DNA from: Glaciozyma antarctica PI12
Lineage: Eukaryota > Basidiomycota > Microbotryomycetes > Kriegeriales > Camptobasidiaceae
Reading direction: 5' to 3'
Assembly: GCA_002917775.1 (NCBI GenBank)
Contig: KZ627156.1
Coordinates: 1,264,182 to 1,328,181, forward strand
DNA length: 64,000 nucleotides
A program made the translations under genes and the position numbers. Under the pieces are notes generated by a model. It did not search any database. It saw only the letters and a program-made list of their open reading frames with translations, and had not been told where the DNA came from. Each line of letters begins with the position of its first letter. Position 1 is the stretch's first letter. Below are positions 44,807-61,512 of the stretch, one piece after another.

Positions 44807-45912
44807 TTATTCGACGTGAGGCTGGTAGAAGGAAGCCTGAGAGGAGTGTCAGCGTCGTCGTTTGAGTGAGCGAGGCTGTGAGGAGGAAGACGGACATTCG
44901 AGTAGTCGAACCCCTCGCCCCAATCTAGTCCTCCCGTCGCTTGTCTAGCCCCATTCTGCGAATAACCCTGCTCGTTCAGCGTGATCAGCTTCCCTCCGTC
45001 TCCGCAAGCAAGCGAGAAGTCGCACCTGCCCATTCGCGCCTCCATTCCCCGCCGCATGCTGCAACAACAGCGCCTCCTTACTCCTCTGCAACTGCTCCAA
45101 CAACGTCGTCCCATCCACCGGCTCCCTCTCCTCTACGATCCTCCTCCTCTGCGGCACGGGCTCCTCAACATCCTCCTCCTCCTCCTCCTCCTCAATCTCC
45201 TCGACCTCCCGCTTCTTCTTCCCCTTCCCCTTCCCCCGCTTTTTCGGCCCTGCCGTACTCCCAGCACCAGGTGGTCCACCGTCCCCTTCCTCACGCGGGA
45301 CGATGTCGATCAGAAAGTCGAACATGTCGGATTTAAGGATCGCTTGCGCGACGTCTGGGCGCGAGAGGGTACGGCGGCGCGAGGAGAGGGAGACGAGGTG
45401 GGAACGTGCGGTGAGCTCTTGGATGAAGACTGTGCGGGCGGGGCGTTAGCTGCAATCGAGTCAGGGAGGAGGAGGGGACGAGCTTTGGCAGGCTTTCTCG
45501 AAGAGGATGGTCACTTCGGACGAGATCATCTGGGTCAAGAGTTAGCTAGTACGAGGATTTGAGAGAGCGTGAACGTACCCTGACTTCTGGATCGCTCTTC
45601 ATGACCTTCTTGATCCTCGCGAGCGGCAGCGCCTGGTGTTTGAAGTCATCGTCCGACGATTCAGCGACGTTGATCGTGTGTTGCCAGAACCTGTACTCTA
45701 TTAGCTGGTCCTCCCGCTGGCGATCCTGGTATGCTCACTCGTTCACGCTGCGGAGAAGAGTCAGGATCAGGAGGGCAAGGAGAGGCGGGGATGAGAACGC
45801 ACAATTCGCCTATCGACTGCTCGGGGCGGGAGCGGTACGGACTGGGAGAGCGTGTAGTCCTGTTTTTGCTGGAAGTAGAAGCGCGTGGTGCCTTGGGCTT
45901 GGGTTCCGACAT
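44807..45912 (-). CDS. NF-YC/HAP5-like histone-fold protein
   Basis: The start is MSEPKPKAPRASTSSKNRT, a basic Ser-rich leader. The histone-fold core is LWQHTINVAESSDDDFKHQ, ALPLARIKKVMKSDPEVRMI, SSEVTILFEKACQIFIQEL, TARSHLVS and RRRTLSRPDVAQAILKSDMF, then DFLIDIVPREEG. The LPLARIKKVMK, RRTL..DV and FDFLIDIVPR motifs fit the CCAAT-binding subunit NF-YC (yeast Hap5). The usual EAPILFAKA is changed to EVTILFEKA, and TLRxWLH to TARSHL, so it may be a divergent paralogue or a related Dpb3/CHRAC-type subunit. The C-terminus has KKRGKGKGKKKREVEE, an acidic run and a glutamine-containing tail, ending DYSNASFYQPHVE at 44807. Confidence 0.75.
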
Positions 45913-46062
45913 GGCGAGCTTGAGGGAGGATGTCAACAGCCGGGCCGCCGAAGTTGGCTCAGGGCTGCGCGCTGCGAGGCCTGCGCTGGCTTGCGATGGG
46001 GCGAGTTCGCCTGTTCTCTCTCTCGCAGCTTCGTGCACTTGTTCAATCCTCTTCGTTCCAAG

Positions 46063-51541
<5,479 letters not shown>

Positions 51542-51712
51542 AAGCGCATTGAAATTACACCCTTGTATCGACGTACATTCCTCTGTCTTCGAGACGATTG
51601 CCCCTCGTGGAAAACGCTCTGCCGCGAAGTCGCTTGGGCTGAGGAGTCAGGACGGCGTCCTCTTCGCCTCTCTCAACTCCCCACACTCGTTCACCACAGT
51701 TACTTACTCAGT

Positions 51713-53187
51713 ATGGGATACCCCAAGCTCATGTCAAACCCTCCGCTCATCGGTGAGAGCTCAGCCAGCTGCCCGAACCGAGTCCTTGCTCACCTCCTCC
51801 TCCTCAGGTGTTATCGGAGGCAGCGGTCTCTACAAGCTCGACAACCTCACCATCGAGCGCACTCTCGGCGTCGTAACCGTACGCTCAGCTCTGCGCCAGC
51901 ACAGGAACCGCCAGAACTAACCCTTTCGCCGCTAGCCCTGGGGGTCCCCCTCCTCCCCCATCACCATCGCCTCCCTCGAGACGCCCAACGGACCCGTCAA
52001 GGTTGCTTTCATCTCCCGCCACTCGCCTGAGCACAACATTCCTCCTTCCAGCGTGCCGGCCCGCGCCAACATCGCTGCTCTCAAGCATCTCGGAGTCAAG
52101 GCGATTGTTGCGTTCTCTGCGGTTGGGAGTCTGAGGGAGGAGGTTCGACCTGGTGCGTTGTCTGTTAGGGAGGAGTGTGGTGGGAGCTAACGTGTCCGGC
52201 TTGCCTGCAGGAGACTTGATCGTCCCCGACCAGATCATCGACCGGACCAAGGTGAGTTGAGATGGCGTGCTGAGGGCTGGGAGAGGAGCTGGGAGAGCTG
52301 GGAGAGGAGCGGGATCCGATGGGGTCTATGGGGCCGTACTGAGAGATGCTGGGGAGCTCAAACGGAGCAGCTGGAGCCGCAGGGGAAGCGACAAGAGCTT
52401 GGCTAACGACCTTCTCCAGGGCATCCGTCCCTCGACCTTCTTCAGTGGCAACATGGTCGGCCACGCCATGTTCGGCGAGCCCTTTGACGTCCAGCTCTCC
52501 GAGTTCATCCGCCCTCACATCCAGTCCGCAATCGACTCGTTCGAGAACCACATCAACCCTGAGGACAAGCCTCTCCTTCATGAGAAGAAGACGCTCATCG
52601 TTATGGAGGGACCTCAGTTCTCGACCCGAGCGGAGAGCAACATGTACCGCTCGTTCGGCGGCGATATTATCAACATGTCGTCCATCCCCGAGGCAAAGTT
52701 GGCACGCGAGGCTGAGCTCAGGTGCGTTCTTTGCTCGCCTTCGCACGCTCGTGCATACGCTGACTCTGTTCTCGCAGTTACGCACTCGTGTGCACCAGGT
52801 TCGCATTTTTCTTACTCCGGTTCGGATGAAAGGCGCCAACTTGCTCCTCACAGCACCGACTACGACGCCTGGCGCACCGACGCCGCTCCCGTCACCGTCG
52901 AGGAGGTGATGAAGACGCTCCACACGAACGCCGCTCTTGCCAAGCACATCACCGCATCCATCCTCGGCGCCGTGCACGAAGCCGTCGCATCAGGAACCGT
53001 CCTCACCACCGCCGAGGGAGGAATGAAGTACTCCCTCCTCACCCACCAGGACCACGTTAGCGCAGAGGAGAAGTTCAAGCTTCGGTACATCCTCCCCGAG
53101 TACTTTCAGGTCGAGCGACCGATCCAGAAGCCGGTTCGGACGGAGGACCCCGACGACTTTGAGAAGGCGACGGGCATCCCTCAGTAG
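51713..53187 (+). CDS. MEU1: S-methyl-5'-thioadenosine phosphorylase (MTAP/Meu1)
   Basis: Cleaves methylthioadenosine from polyamine synthesis to adenine and methylthioribose-1-phosphate, feeding methionine and purine salvage. Seven exons (51713-51752, 51808-51878, 51936-52152, 52211-52251, 52420-52721, 52778-52798, 52854-53187) give exactly 341 codons plus stop. Conserved blocks are [114 protein letters not shown] and [14 protein letters not shown]. The phosphate- and nucleoside-binding GGSGLY, SRHSPEH and [10 protein letters not shown] motifs are intact. Exon 6 is only 21 nt. A second Met ([12 protein letters not shown]) seven codons in is an alternative start. Confidence 0.94.
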
Positions 53188-53454
53188 ATTCCCCCCACCC
53201 GTAAATAACGTATCCATCGCATCGAGTTCTGCTTGAGCCCTGCCTCTGCTTTCTTTTTAAGCGTTCTCACAGACGGACTGCTCTCGCACGCTCGCGGCTG
53301 GCAGCTCGAAGGCAGCGACCCTATCCCTTCTCCGCTCGTTTGCGCGACATCCAAGCTGGCTTCTTCTCTCGATCCTGCTCACTGTTCTCTCTGACGATGA
53401 TGCTGCACAATGCTTGCGAGTCTGGCCGCCTGCTCGACAGCCAGTCTTAATTTA

Positions 53455-53468
53455 CCCCCCCCCCCCCC
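53455..53468. repeat. C14 homopolymer
   Basis: Fourteen C on the plus strand, six bases beyond the stop codon of the minus-strand NYN gene and so in its 3' UTR. It is one of two long C runs in the window. Confidence 0.95.
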
Positions 53469-53474
53469 TCTCCC

Positions 53475-56400
53475 CTACCCCACCAACTCCTCCACGAACA
53501 GCTCCAGATTCACCACCGTCAGCCTCCCCCTCCCCTTAACCGCTTCCCCACCCTCCGCCACCTCAAGCGCCTGCCTCGCCTCCTCCCCAAGCCAGCTCGA
53601 ACTCGTCCCAAGCGGGAACGCGATAATCTCGACGTCCCAGCCTCGCTCGAGAGCTCGTCGCGCGCAGCCCATGAAGCCGGTGGGGTTGTATTCGGAGGAA
53701 TTGGCGTCCCCGGTTGCGAGCACGATGAGAGGGCGAGGGGCGGAAGGGTCGGGAGTGTGGTCGAGGAGGGATTCGAGGACCTTGAGGTGGATCAGCTCGT
53801 CGACGGCCTGTGCGAGGAGTCAGGGAGTGCGATGGGGGAGGGAGAGGAAGAGACGCACCTGCTCCTTGTAGTGCTTCGCTTCCTTCGTTGCGACCGCTGC
53901 GTTCTGTGCGTTCGGAGGAGCGCAGTTCGGCATCCCCTTCGCGCCACCTTTGCCGACCTTCTCGACGTTCCTCGAGCGCCCCGTCCCTCGCGATCCCGGT
54001 CGCTTTTGCGAGCCGTCGGTGGAGACGAATGGGGCGTTGGATACCGAAGGATAGGACTGGAGAGGGCCGATGGTCGAAGGGTGATACGGCTGAGAAGTAC
54101 TGTTGGGCGGGGGAGGGTAGATGGCGCCGCTGGGAGGTGGGTAGGTCGCGCCGATAGGAGGAGGGTAGACGGCGCCTTTGGGAGGCTGAGGAGGGTAGGA
54201 TTCGGGAGCGGGCTTGGATTTGATGGCGCGGGATTGAGGAAGGGAAGCGATGGCGCGAGGAACGCGTTGGAGGACCGAGACTTCGTAGCCCTGCGCACGT
54301 ACCAGATCGTCAGACCTTTTCGAAGGAGAAAGCAGGAGAGAGAGAACGCACCCAGTTGATCGAAGCATCCAAGCTCTGCCACAGCGGCGAACTCCCCGCC
54401 AAGATCCGCTTCTCGACCTTCCTCCCCCGCTCCAAAATCGCAAACAGCACGTCGTAGTCCATCTTGACCTTCTTCCCCGCCAACGTAACCGTCTTGGAGA
54501 CCTTCGTCTTCCCACCCGACATGCCGACGAAACTCCCGACCTTCGCCTCGGGCCTTGCGCGCACCCAGTTGAGGAACGAGTAGAGGATGTTCGAGTTGTC
54601 GACGAAGACGTCCACGCGCGGTCGCTTGTCGTCCTCCGGCGCGATCGTCCCTGGGAGCACGAGCGGAGCAGGGTAAATCTCCTTGCCCGAGTTGCGCGGC
54701 GGCGGCGCAGGCCAGAAGCCGTAAAGAACACCCTCGGCGGGACCTTTCGCGCCTTTGCCGGTGGTGATGAGGTTGGCGGGAGAGTAGAGGTGGGGAGAGA
54801 GGGCGGATTCGGCGTCGAGCTCGAGGGGAAAGGCGAGGGCGAGCTTGCGAGGGAGGGAGGTGGCCTTCTCCTCGCGCGAGAGGGGAAGCGCGCCGGGAGT
54901 CTTCTTCGGCTTGGAGGGTTTGGGCGGGGGAGGAGGGACGATGCCGCCAATCGGGCGTTCGTAGGCGGCCTTGACGGGTTCGGCCTTAGTGGCTGGGCGG
55001 CGCACGTAGGCGGCTTTGTTGGTCGTAGAAGTTGCGGAACCCGATGCGGAGGAGGTTGCGGTGGCGGAGCTGCGTAGGAGAGGTCAGGAAAGCGCGTCAA
55101 AAGGATTGCGTAGGAAGGACGAGGACGAACGCGAGCTGGAGTGGTGAAGGCTTGTAGGAGAGTTGCGAGGGAGCATTGTGGATCTTGCTCTGCGTCGTGA
55201 CGGGGGTTCCAAGCGGGGTAGCTGAGAGATCGACTCGACGCTGGTAGCTCGCCTTCTGCAGCGGTCGCTGGGAAGCCAGAGGGATCGCGATAGCACCGGC
55301 GTCCCTCTTGCTCGGATCGCCAACCCAGTCGGCAGGCAAGTCGGCGAAGCTCATCTCCATGTCCTCCCCCATGCTGATATCGCCGGCAGCGTCGGGCGCC
55401 GCAAAGGAAGAGTCGAGCGCCATATTCTCGTCCGAGAGAGGAGGAAGGGGGTTGGGCGTTCCGAAGCCGGGGGAGAGAGACTGCGACGCTCTTCGTGGCG
55501 AGAAGCCGACGCCAGGAGAACCCTCGCGCGGACTCCCCTGATCGAAGACGTCGTGCGCTTGGGCCGGGAAGGAAGGAGAGAGGCGTGAGGTAGATGCCTC
55601 GAGAGCGTGCTGGTCAACGGCAGCAGATAGAGCGAATGAAGCCGGGAGAGGGCGGTTGGGCGTCGACGTGGCGAAAGCGAACGCCCGGCGAAGAAGCGAC
55701 CGCGGTGCCGGCGGTGGCGATTCGAAACTACCTGCGCGAGATCGCGCGGATTCAGAACCAGTGGCCAGCTCGTCCTGCAGTGCGGCAGAGTGCGCGCGTG
55801 AGAAGTCTCCTGCGGTCGACAGCTGGTCGTCCTCCTCGTCGCTGTCGATCCGGCGGCGCTTGCGAGCCCTCCCGTCGTCACCGTCCTCCTCCCGCGCGCC
55901 ATACAGCATCTCGTACTCGAGGTCCTCCTCGTCCTCCTCCCCTTTCCTCCCAAATATCGCAGACTTGTCCTCGACGACAAGCCTTGAGCCCTGCTCCCTG
56001 ACAGCGCTGCCTCCCTCCCCCTCCCGCCCACTGGCGTCCTCGATATAAAGCTCGTCCTTGTCGCTTTCCGATCCAAAGTCCAGCTCGTTATCCTGCGTCT
56101 CCCCGCCGTCGGAGGATGATCCACTCGCGCTCATGTTGTCGTCCATTTGCGCATCGCCGCCGTCGACGGAGGGTGGAGCCGACCGAGGGCCAACAAGTTG
56201 CTCTTGAATCAGAACTTCGGATTGGTAGGATTCGGCATCGTCGTCCTCCGAGTCGTAGATATTCTCGGAGGGTGAATGGTGATCAGTCGAAGGGAAGGAG
56301 AAGGGGTCGTAGGGGGGTTCGAGCTGCGGTGGAGGCTCGGCGGACCCAATGAAATCGTGGGAGGGGACTGAGGGCGGGGAGACGGCGGTGGGAGCTGGAG

Positions 56401-57179
56401 GGAGGAAGGCGTTGGGAAGGTCGAGAAGGGCGGGGGAGAGGAAGGCAGGTTCGCCTGCGCTGCTAGTGAGCAAAGTACCGGCGGGGAGAGAAAAGGGCGC
56501 ACAATCTAGGCCTACGGATCCAATGTTCACCTGGACTTCCTCGGCGTACTCGGGTTCGACGGGAGGAGCCGAGTCGGGAGGGAAGGCAAAAGGAGCGACG
56601 AAGGACGACTTGTCCGCTGGGGTTGGCGGTGCCTCCACGACGGCTTCTGCAGTAGCTGATGGCGGGTACGTAGGTGCCTGGGGAACGATTGGTGGTCGGG
56701 CTGGAGAAGAGGAGGGAATGGAAGGGGCAGGCGCCGATGTTGAGGGAGGAAGGGTGGGGGTGCCTGAGTCCCTGCTCGTCAGCTACCACTCCAAGAACAT
56801 CCTCGTTACAACCTTGCTCACCCTGAGCGTCCGGAAAAGAGTAGAGTACCGGTGGTGTTTGCTGCTGTTGAACAGCCTCCCACGCCGGGACGACTGGTCC
56901 CGCAGAGTTGGGCGGCCACGAGGCGTTGCTGGCCGCCGCTACCGGTGGAGCTGCTGGATACTGAGGTGCTGAAGCTGAAGGGAGTACTGGTGCTGCTGCT
57001 TCTGGTGGGGGCGCGGGCGTGGTGGCTGGGAGTTGACCGATGCGGGCGAGGTAAGCTTGAGAGGGTTGGAATCGGTTGGCGGGCGAGTCTGAGGCTGAGC
57101 GTGGTGGAGGGGCAGGGACTGGCGTGTGCGGCTTGCTGGTTCCTCCTCTTTCCTTGTTGCGGTTGCGTTTGGACGCCAT
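53475..57179 (-). CDS. NYN-domain (PIN-like) putative endoribonuclease with long disordered N-terminus
   Basis: The start MASKRNRNKERGGTSKPH at 57179 opens about 600 residues of Pro/Ser/Ala-rich and acidic sequence (for example QVLIQEQLVGP-like, DEEDLEYEMLYGAREEDGDD, ARKRRRIDSDEEDD). This region probably contains linear motifs and a nuclear signal. The C-terminal third is NYN-like: PRVDVFVDNSNILYSFLNWV with an early Asp-Asn-Ser pair, KMDYDVLFAILERGRKVEK, GYEVSVLQRVPRA, KHYKEQAVDELIHLKVLESL, and LIVLATGDANSSEYNPTGFM with the second acidic cluster. It ends RLTVVNLELFVEELVG at 53475. NYN domains are metal-dependent RNases related to PIN domains; substrates here are unknown. A Pro/Tyr-rich insert (repeats of YPPPIGAT/YPPPSGAI type) interrupts the domain. 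Introns near 56770-56825, 55070-55128, 54293-54350 and 53812-53860 fit. Confidence 0.75.
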
Positions 57180-57521
57180 CAGAGAGTGAGCGGAAGGAGG
57201 AAGAGAGGCGAGAGCGGCGTTGGCGCGATTGTCTTTCTCCCTTTCGACCTCCTGGTCGACGACGTGCTCTGCAGAAAGGCACAGGAAACGGCAAGTAAGA
57301 CTGTCCTTCAGGCCCAAGTCGGGCTGCTCAACGAGAGTCCCCCCGCGCAAACACCGTGGACTGCTTCAGCTCGCGCCGGACTTCGTGCCATGTCCCCCTG
57401 CTCCGCGAAAGAGGAGGGCGACTCGCGCAAGTGAGACAGAGTGGAATGGATTGACTATTAACTTGACGTGTAGCCGCAAGATCTCTGGCGGAAACGAACC
57501 AAAGCTCGAGCACGGTGCAGC

Positions 57522-59546
57522 TTACTTCGCAGCTCGGAGTCCCAACTTCGCCAGGTACACCGAGATACGCTGCGAACTCTTCTCCACCGCATTCGCGACC
57601 TGCAGCTCACCCGTCAGCAATTTAGGATTCAGATTGGAGTCCGGAAGCTACTCACCAAAGCGCCGCCGACAAAGTCGTCTGCGAGAAGCGATGGTCAGCG
57701 AGGAACTTGGCAGCGAGCAGGGAAGCGAACGCACTGAGGAAGACGACGTTCCCAGGCTCGACGAACGTCTTGGAAGCGATCCAGGAGTATGTAACGCGAT
57801 CACTGCGAGCGGTCAGAGTCAGCCCAACGACGAAGCGAAACGAAACGAGACGCACAGCTTCACTTTCGAAGAGACCAGCAAACTCGAAGCGTCGGAATAC
57901 GTGAGAGAAGCGCCAACGTCAGCCCACTGAGAATCGAGAGAGTTAGTGTGCAGAAGGCGAGGCCAGAGAAAGCGACGCGCGATGTCGGCAGTCGGCGTGG
58001 CCTGAAGCTGGTAGATCGTCGCTCGAGAACCTTCGCCCGTCGCAGCTCGTCTAGTGGCGTCCTCGTGAGTGGCCTCGAGAGCCGCCTTGACCTTTGCAGG
58101 GTCGTCCGTATCGTACGCTTCGTGGCCTGCACGCACAGCCGTCAGCGGAAAACGTAAAGGAGAGCAACGGAGCTGAACGCATTGTAGGGATCTCCTCGCT
58201 CCCAATCATCCGGAAAGTGAACCCGATTGGCGATGAGCAGCCGCGTATTCGTCTCCAGCAAGTCTCCGATCGTCCGTCCCAGGTCCGCGGGCCCTCCGAC
58301 GCGAATCTCGCGCGCTGCGAGCCCGTTGGCAGATTGGCGTGCGGATTCGAGGCAGGTGTTGAGAGCTTCGAGCGTAGATACCATGCTGAGAGCTGCTTTG
58401 CCGGACGTCTCGGAATCGGCGATGTCGGCGAGAATGGCGAAACCTGAGACGCGAGTTAGGGCCGAAGACTGGGACGGAAGCTGGGAACGAACCGTCGCTC
58501 TTGATCTGAGTGAGAGGGTGAGCTCAGGAGATGCAGGATGCAGCGCGGGAAAGTGCGCACCTCAAAGAAGACGATCTCCTGAGGGTTCTCGGCGAGAAAG
58601 GACAGGATGTCGACGAGGAACATCTCGTACTGGACTCCTGGCACGATCGCATGCTGGTGACGGAGCGACTGCACCAAGAATCGTCAGTTGGCTGCGTTAA
58701 GTGGAGCTAATGAAGGACTTACCCCGTGCACGCCGTCGACGACGTTGAAGAGCGAGTATCTGAGCACGAACATCGAGGAGGTCAAAGTAGATCTGTGAGA
58801 GTCGTCAGCTCCCTCCCTTCGCAGCTCGAGAGCAGGAGACGCACCCAGCCGTGAGTGTGCCCGTTCTTCAGTGTTCCCTTCTCCGGCTTCCGCAGAAGAC
58901 CAACCTCCACAGTATCCTGATCCCCCGGCGAAACTCCAGCGCTCGGCACGAGATGCTCCACCAAGTCCTGCCCCTGGTAGCTCTGAAGCGCACACAGCTC
59001 CCCGTCCTCCGCTCGAACATGCCAGGACACCATCTCCAGCAGAAATCCTGTCTGATTGACCAAGATCATCTTGACGCCTGGCGCGGTACGAATGAGAGAG
59101 TTGAGAACTCGCAGAGGAGGGAGAGGCGCATCGTGTGGGGCGGGAGCTGGCGAGGGAGCTGCAGGCGGACCAGAGGCTGTCGGAGTAGGGTGTGCGATGC
59201 TACCGAGTGTAGGGGCTGAGTCTTGCGGGCTTGGAGAGGTGGGGAGGGCGAGGGAGGGTTGGCCGACTTGGTCCACGTTGAGAGAGGGGGTCGAGTCGAG
59301 GGAGAGGTTCTCCAGGTCCGCAGCCGTCACGTCGAACGGGGCTACCACCACGTCGGTGGAGGAAGAGAGGTGGGCATCGTTTGGCAGGCGGCGAAGGGCG
59401 AGGGAAGAGAGAGCGGTGCCTTCGCCGTGGAGAACTGGCCTCAACTGCGTCGCAGCCCAACCGGCGACGACGACTTTCGTTCTCTCAAACCACAGTAACC
59501 GAGCAGTCCAGCTTGATACCTGCCGTATTACAGCAAACGGATCCAT
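57522..59546 (-). CDS. PLC-like phosphodiesterase (TIM-barrel) protein
   Basis: Recognisable segments are VKMILVNQTGFLLEMVSWHV, SMFVLRYSLFNVVDGVHG, SLRHQHAIVPGVQYEMFLVD with ILSFLAENPQEIVFFEIKSD, IGDLLETNTRLLIANRVHFP, TIYQLQATPTADIARRFLWP and HTNSLDSQWADV. Near the C-terminus it reads RVTYSWIASKTFVEPGNVVF and DDFVGGALVANAVEKNSQRI, ending YLAKLGLRAAK at 57522. The pattern (a His-containing strand, then LxxFLxxxPxEIVFFEIK) is that of fungal PI-PLC X-like proteins. A classical GTHDS motif was not found, so activity is uncertain. MDPFAVIRQ at 59546 is the likely start, with an optional 75-nt intron right after it. Exon-like sequence at 59700-59930 on the same strand could be an upstream exon. Confidence 0.62.
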
Positions 59547-59990
59547 TTCCTTAGAGAAAAATCACCCTGGAATCCCTTCAGCAATCCCCTCTCCTCTCGT
59601 TGACGACGACGACGACGACTGGACAGTGACCCGATCTACGAGCGCGACGATGCTGGTGGAGAACAGAGTGGTAAAGCTGAATCAGGGGTTCGTCTACATG
59701 GGCCAGCGTGAGGGCTCACCTGGATCACGCACAGCAACGTCCAACGTCGCGTTCTCGACACGAAACGCTCCTGTGCGAGCCTGTCAAGGTCGCTCGCAGC
59801 GGTAAAAGCCTGAAGAGCAGTCATGAGATTCCGGAAGACTGAGAGTGTTGAGGAACGTACGCCGGAAAGATGTTGGTACGGGAGCGCACGACTCCTCGTC
59901 GACCTCGCCAGGACGACATTTCCCATCAGAAGGGCAACATCAGCTCGGCGCCTACGCCCTCGGAAATGTACTCACCCGTCGAATACCACC
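59547..59990. other. Region upstream of the PLC-like gene
   Basis: About 440 bp between the cyclin C stop and the PLC-like start, both on the minus strand. It contains splice-like signals and a frame opening MGNVVLARSTRSRALPYQHL that could be an untranslated or alternative first exon. Two GAC/GTC repeat tracts (GACGACGACGACGACGAC near 59603) are present. Confidence 0.3.
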
Positions 59991-61366
59991 CTACTCCCTC
60001 CAGCTCGTCCCACCCTTCGTCTTCTCCCCCTCCGCAATCTCCTTGATCCGATCCGCCTTCATCCTCCCCAATATCCCAACGACCTTCTCGTCCGCTCCCC
60101 CCGGGTTCGCCCTCCCCTTCCCACCTCCCTTCGCAGCGGCAATTGCTCCCGCATCCACCTCCAGCGCGTTCCACAGCTCGTAGAGCGAGATGACCTCCTG
60201 CACGATCTCGAGGACGAGAGTTTGGTCGACGGCGAGGGAGGAGAGGAAAGTGATTGCGTCAGTCTTGCCGCCTGAATATTGCTTGGAGGAGGGAGCGGTG
60301 ACGGTGGCGGTTGGAGGGTGGAGGGAGAATGCGAGGTAGATGGCTGCGAGGGCGATGAGGTGCGGAGGGTGGATGAGGCAGAGGGAGGACCGGAACGTGT
60401 CGTTGACCACGAACCTGCGCAGACTCAAGTGAGCGGAGAAGTGGACGAGGAATGCAGAATGCGTACCACGCCATTTGCAGCGCCGTGTCGTCCATCTCGA
60501 GCATCGCATCCCTGCGCTTCCGTCCCAGTTCGCCACCTGCGTTCGGACTCCCGTCGCGTCCACAAAGCTGCACGAGCGATCGGTACGGGTGGAAAACGAT
60601 GAGGTGAAAGTCGAAAGTCGAGGATTAGGTAGAACTCCATCTCGGCGAGCTTCGTGTTGTCGCTAGGGAAGGTCATCAACCCCATTTCTGCGAGAGATTC
60701 CCCCATCAGCTCCTCGCCTCCCCGGCAAGCTAGCTCCAGGGCGCACCGTTGAACACAGCTTTCGCCTCTGAAACTGCGCTCTTGACGTGCACTGGTGTCT
60801 CCTCGGCTTTCGCAGCGACGTAACAGCAGGCAGCGGCGACGAGCGGTGGGTCCGTGTCGCAATACGAGTTGCGGAGGTAGTACCGTCGGAAGAAGACGAT
60901 GGCGCTGGCGATGACTTGCTGGCGGAGAGAAAGGCGCTTGCAGAGCTTCTGTATCACTGGGGAGGGGGCGTTAGCTGCGTGATCGCTGGAGGGCATGGAG
61001 CCGAGTCCGTTGAGCTTGCTCGCCGACTCCTACGACTCGAGCCACTCCGGAAGAAGAAAGCTGTAGTCCAGATAGATCCGCTGAATGCCACGCAGCTCCT
61101 GCTCCCTCCTGCCTCCTTCACAGGAGCAGCTCCACCATCGCGCACTCGAACCGTCAACCGGAGCACTCACCACTTCCGCTCCAGATCTCGATCCACCCAA
61201 TCTCTTGCTCCGTAGCATGCCTGAGATCATCTGCACGCGCTGCAAGGAGAGCTGAACGGGGGTGGAGGTGGTAGTTGCTGGAACGCGGGGAGGTCAGCGC
61301 TCGGGTTGAGGAGGTGGGGGGAGCTCGAACGCACGCGTGGGACGAGAGGTAGAAGTTGGCGGCCAT
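59991..61366 (-). CDS. SSN8: Cyclin C (Ssn8/Srb11), Mediator kinase module
   Basis: Partner of Cdk8 in the Mediator kinase module. The start [11 protein letters not shown] at 61366 is the cyclin C N-terminus (NFWxSSH-like). It continues [36 protein letters not shown] and [20 protein letters not shown], then [20 protein letters not shown], the cyclin-box core with its Lys/Glu pair. [50 protein letters not shown] and [14 protein letters not shown] complete the second cyclin fold. The stop is at 59991. About five short introns fit. It is divergent from the capping-protein gene with 146 bp between starts. Confidence 0.88.
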
Positions 61367-61512
61367 TCCTACTGCTCCTAGGCTGTTCTGGCGAGTCTGC
61401 GGCCGCTCGGAGAGTCGAGGCGAGTGGACGAGGGCAGAGGAGACGAGGATTCACCGCCCTCCCTTCTCCTTCCACCACCTCAGCTCAGCTCACCTCCTCC
61501 CAGCTACTCGCC

